DNA of 64,000 bases from DASYKS01 sp035995205. GTDB lineage: Bacteria > Acidobacteriota > Thermoanaerobaculia > Multivoradales > UBA5704. Below the pieces are notes generated by a model. That model was given only the letters and a program-made list of their open reading frames with translations, made no database searches and was not told where the DNA came from. How positions within the stretch are numbered: position 1 is the first letter of the stretch; each line of letters opens with the position of its first letter. The DNA lies in the NCBI GenBank assembly GCA_035995205.1, contig DASYKS010000110.1:1-64000 (forward strand), read 5' to 3'. The position numbers were made by a program, and so were the translations under genes. Shown one piece after another: positions 61,501 through 64,000 of this stretch.

Positions 61501-64000
61501 CGCGACGCTCGGTACCGACTCAAGTTTCTTCGAGCTCGGCGGCCACTCTCTGCTCGCGACCCAGATCAGCTCGCGCATCCGCGACGCCTTGGAGGTCGAA
61601 GTCGCGCCGCGGCTGCTGTTCAGCCATCCCACGCCCGGCGAGCTCGCCCAAGTCGTCGAGGAGCTGCGCGGCGTCGGCGCGGTGCCCCTGCCTCCCATCC
61701 GGCACGCGGCCTCCGAGTCTCCCCCGCTCTCCTTTGCCCAGGAGAGGATCTGGTTCTTCGACCAGATCGAGCCCGGGCTCGCCGCCTACAACATTCCATT
61801 CGCCGTGCGGCTCGACGGTGCTCTCGACTTCGCGGCGCTGGCACACGCCTTTCGGCGGGTCGTGGCGCATCACGCCGTGATGGGCACCGCGTTCGCCGTC
61901 CGCGACGGCCGGCCGTTCCAGCAGCTGGCGCCCGCCGCGGCGCTCTTCGTGCTGCCGCAGGCCGACCTCTCGCGCCTCGACCCGAAAGACCGGGAGGCCG
62001 AGGTCCGCCGCCGCGCCGAGGCGGATGGAGCGCGGCCGTTCCGCCTCGACGTCCAGCCGCTCTTCCGCGCCGCCCTGCTGCGGCTCGGAGGAAACGAGAG
62101 CGTGCTCCTGGTCTGCCTGCACCACGCGATCACCGACGCCTGGTCGATTCGCCTCGTGCTGAGCGATCTGGGCCGGGTCTACGCCAGCTTCCTCGAGGGT
62201 CTCCCCGATCCGCTGGCGGAACCGGCCATCACCTACGCCGACTATGCGCTCTGGCAGCGGCAGGTTCTGCACCAGGAGGCGATGGAGGCGCACGAGCGGT
62301 TCTGGCGCAAACGGCTCGACGGCGAGCCACCGATCCTCCACCTGCCGCTCGACCGGCCGCGCCCGCCGATCTTTCGCTATCGCGGCGGCAACGTCTTCTT
62401 CACCCTGCCGGAAGGCGAGATCCGCACCGCTGCCGCGACCGCCCACGACCAGGGCGTCTCGGTCTTCATGTTCCTCGCCGCCGCGGTCCAGCTCCTGCTC
62501 GCCCGGTACAGCGGCCAACAGGACGTCTGGCTCGGCTCGCCGATGGCGAATCGCGGCCGGAGCGAGCTCGAAGGGGTGGCGGGCCTGTTCATCAACATGG
62601 TGGTGCAGCGCGCCGACCTGGACCCCCGGCAGACCGTGCGCGACCTGCTCCGCCAGGCGCGGCGCACGATCCTCGACGCCTCGGATCATCAGGATTTGCC
62701 CTTCGAACGGCTGGTCGAAGCGCTCAATCCCGACCGCTCGTTGAGCTATCACCCGCTGTTCCAATGCATGTTGACGTTCCAGCACCAACGACGGCTGGCG
62801 CTTGAGCTGCCGGGCGTCGCGGCGGAGCTGCTGGCGATCGACAACGGGACGGCGAAGCTCGATCTCACTTTCGACCTCGGCTACACCGGCGATCGGCTGG
62901 ACTGCCGCGTCGAGTACAACACCGACATTTTCGACCGGATGACCATCCTGCGCCTGGTCGACGGCTTCCGTGCGGTGGTCGGGCAGATGGCGGCCCGTTC
63001 GAACGCGCCGCTTGCCAACCTCTCGGCGCTCGGCCGAACCGAGCGCTTCCAGCTGGTCCGGGAGTGGAACGACACGGCGCGGGCACACGCCGAGGATCTG
63101 TGCCTCCACCAGCTCTTCGAGCGCCGGCAGGCCGAGGCGCCGGACCGGATCGCGGCGATCTGCGGCGACCGGTTTCTCTCCTACGGCGAGTTGGAACGGC
63201 GGGCGAACCGCTTGGCGCACCGCCTGCTCGGATCGAGCCGGGCGCCGCGGGGAATGGTCGGCATCGCGCTACGCCGATCGGAAGAGATGCTCGTGGCGCT
63301 GCTCGGGGTGCTCAAGGCCGGCCGGGCCTACGTGCCGCTCGACGCCTCCTATCCGCGCGACCGGGTGCGCCATATCCTGGAGACCAGCCGCGCCGAGCTG
63401 GTGCTGACCGACTCGTCGCGCGCCGAGAGTCTCGAAGGTCTGGGCGTCGAGCTTCTGCGGATCGATTCGGCCACGCTGTTGTCCGAGCCTGAGCACGCCC
63501 CGGCGAGCGGCGTCGAACCGGGGGACCTCGCCTACGTCATCTTCACCTCGGGGTCGACGGGAAAACCCAAGGGGGTCGTGCTGCAACACCGCCCGGTGGT
63601 CAACCTGATCGACTGGGTGAACCGGACCTATGCCGTGGGCGAGCAAGACCAGCTGCTGTTCATCACCTCGCTCAGCTTCGACCTCTCGGTCTACGACGTC
63701 TTCGGGACGCTCGCCGCGGGTGCCTCGATCCTGATCGCCGAGGACCATGCGCTCAAGGATCCGGAGATCCTGGTCGACTTGCTGTGCACCCGGCCGGTCA
63801 CGTTCTGGGACTCGGCGCCCGCGGCGCTGTTCCAGCTGCAGCCGTTCTTCGACGCCCTACGCGCGCGCGCCGCGGCGCTTCGCTTGGTTTTCTTAAGCGG
63901 CGACTGGATTCCTCTCGCCCTGCCATCAGCGGTGACCCAAACCTTCCCACGCGCCCGGGTCGTCGGCCTCGGCGGTGCGACGGAGGCGGCGATCTGGTCC
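58511..64000 (+). CDS. NRPS, partial (C-A-PCP-C-A, continues beyond window)
   Basis: At least 1830 residues with no stop before the right edge. C1 34-464 (HHIVIDAWS), A1 497-964 (YTSGSTGRPKG, YGPTE, RTGDF, GKLDRRALP), PCP 980-1047 (GGHSLLAT), C2 1070-1507 (HHAITDAWS), A2 from about 1525, cut off after its GGATEAAIW motif. The specificity code of A1 is DAQDLAIVN, closest to the Gln/Glu group (DAQDLGVVD). That of A2 is DLYDFSLIW, closest to Cys (DLYNLSLIW). C2 is a normal condensation domain, not heterocyclising. A synthetase opening with C often accepts an acyl starter. ATG 58511 is the first sensible start; no strong ribosome site is seen. Confidence 0.93.
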   Translation, partial: MAHDLRPETSKSPSQKRELLKALLLRKASEPRTARLSLEQRRLFTLNQLSPGDNAYNLLNAYQIEGPLDLPALRRALTEIVRRHEALRTVFAMRDGEALQIVRAAEEVKFGEIDLSALPAADRLARAHEIAGRATRVPFDLATGPLFRFLRLRLAADVQILLLVWHHIVIDAWSFGVFNRELAALYAAFRARRPSPLAPLSEQYADFSVWQHRQLTEEVREREMRYWEGALSELAATELPGDFPRPSVQTHHGAIHVFRLPAELLAGARKLAERRDVSPYVACLAIFQTLLHRLTGADDVSCGTPVSTREKTEAEGLIGFLVNTVVLRTDLSGRPSFSTVLDRAGKAAGGVYAHSRLPFDLLVERLKPARDTSRNPLYQITFQMGLWPALELADLLVTHRFEQDYGLARVDLEVYVKEDGETILVYNRDLYLPRTIANLARRLVGLWRAILDAPDHPVADLPLFDEAERHQVLFESNDTAVPDIAACCLHELFERRVEAAGDAIAGVYEDSAISYEGLNGKANRLAHWLRGQGVGPEVLVGIQAERSLDLLIFILAILKAGGAYLPISAHHPPERLVAILEDSGTRIVLTDATLSRIDLSAYSRHDPAPLATSDNLAYVIYTSGSTGRPKGVQVEHRSPLHLAEAMERLCYRDLAGPLRLSVNAPIEFDASMQQIVMLTRGHCLVILPEEIRLDGRAVVRYLDEHGVDGLDCTPSHLAMLLDAGLLDDSNGSLRKILCAGGPINRRMWNRLAAKSGRTDSYNIYGPTECTVNATGQAITSPDVPPGIGGPLAGYTVFLLDRDLNPVPIGGVAEIYIGGRGVTRGYFARPDRTAGSFVPAPFGGRPGERLYRTGDFARRLDDGTLEFIGRHDAQIKIRGFRIELGEIQAALLEHAAVGKAAVVVEGEGEDRFIVAYVVPAEPPSPGLGARIRADLELRVPDYMVPGRYVFLAELPLSPSGKLDRRALPAAEVCSVAAARSVIEDSLLEIWADAFGVDYATLGTDSSFFELGGHSLLATQISSRIRDALEVEVAPRLLFSHPTPGELAQVVEELRGVGAVPLPPIRHAASESPPLSFAQERIWFFDQIEPGLAAYNIPFAVRLDGALDFAALAHAFRRVVAHHAVMGTAFAVRDGRPFQQLAPAAALFVLPQADLSRLDPKDREAEVRRRAEADGARPFRLDVQPLFRAALLRLGGNESVLLVCLHHAITDAWSIRLVLSDLGRVYASFLEGLPDPLAEPAITYADYALWQRQVLHQEAMEAHERFWRKRLDGEPPILHLPLDRPRPPIFRYRGGNVFFTLPEGEIRTAAATAHDQGVSVFMFLAAAVQLLLARYSGQQDVWLGSPMANRGRSELEGVAGLFINMVVQRADLDPRQTVRDLLRQARRTILDASDHQDLPFERLVEALNPDRSLSYHPLFQCMLTFQHQRRLALELPGVAAELLAIDNGTAKLDLTFDLGYTGDRLDCRVEYNTDIFDRMTILRLVDGFRAVVGQMAARSNAPLANLSALGRTERFQLVREWNDTARAHAEDLCLHQLFERRQAEAPDRIAAICGDRFLSYGELERRANRLAHRLLGSSRAPRGMVGIALRRSEEMLVALLGVLKAGRAYVPLDASYPRDRVRHILETSRAELVLTDSSRAESLEGLGVELLRIDSATLLSEPEHAPASGVEPGDLAYVIFTSGSTGKPKGVVLQHRPVVNLIDWVNRTYAVGEQDQLLFITSLSFDLSVYDVFGTLAAGASILIAEDHALKDPEILVDLLCTRPVTFWDSAPAALFQLQPFFDALRARAAALRLVFLSGDWIPLALPSAVTQTFPRARVVGLGGATEAAIWS

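Noticed and set aside
1..64000. tRNA, rRNA or riboswitch genes
   Set aside because: None recognised by eye on either strand; a covariance search would be needed to exclude them.

Overview
The window is high-GC bacterial DNA with dense genes on both strands. A stand-alone MacB/FtsX-type permease of the ADOP kind (an acidobacterial hallmark), many signal-peptide proteins of unknown role, bacterial beta-propeller and BNR repeat proteins, and large NRPS genes together suggest an Acidobacteriota member, perhaps Thermoanaerobaculia-like. This placement is an inference; no rRNA or tRNA gene was seen.

Layout. (1) 1-15703 (-): one uninterrupted reading frame of at least 5234 codons, entering from the left edge. 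It encodes a PKS/NRPS hybrid ordered KS-AT-ACP, C-A-PCP (Gly-like code), C-A-PCP (Gly-like), C-A-PCP (Thr-like), an embedded PAPS-type sulfotransferase, then C and the start of a fourth A domain. (2) 16037-21763 (+): ADOP permease, then a cytochrome P450 fused to an acyl-CoA-synthetase-like domain whose nucleotide-binding motifs look degenerate. (3) 21772-22434 (-): an iodothyronine-deiodinase-family protein read through an in-frame UGA, which I interpret as selenocysteine because a bSECIS-like hairpin follows. (4) 22.5-30.3 kb: an AlbA_2/Schlafen-type protein, a UbiB-family kinase-like protein, a glycine-zipper protein and a large secreted BNR/sortilin-like propeller.

(5) 30.4-43.1 kb is an accessory region. 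It holds two XRE-TPR regulators; a translationally coupled operon of small proteins resembling detached TPR ends of those regulators; a secreted Cys-repeat protein; three neighbouring genes each broken by a one-base frameshift; and two secreted six-cysteine peptides that share an Asn-Val-Ser-Pro-Ala leader motif and are each paired with a secreted beta-propeller. It also holds a VapC remnant, a roughly 26-unit degenerate array of period 21 bp, and copies of a palindromic repeat.

(6) 43.2-58.3 kb: NYN/cold-shock RNA-binding protein, a secreted ELW-SDGT repeat protein, an M13 zinc protease, a HepT-MntA toxin-antitoxin pair, a long palindrome, error-prone polymerase DnaE2 carrying an in-frame palindromic insertion, three tandem secreted nuclease-like paralogs and a thioredoxin-like secreted protein. 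(7) 58511-64000 (+): a second NRPS (C-A-PCP-C-A) running off the right edge. The two NRPS genes lie 43 kb apart and may belong to one lipopeptide-type locus or to two; the window cannot decide.

The strongest candidates for new biology are the selenocysteine deiodinase homolog, the Cys-rich peptide/propeller pairs, the sulfotransferase inside the NRPS, the P450-ligase fusion, and the XRE-TPR/split-TPR/secreted-peptide neighbourhood.
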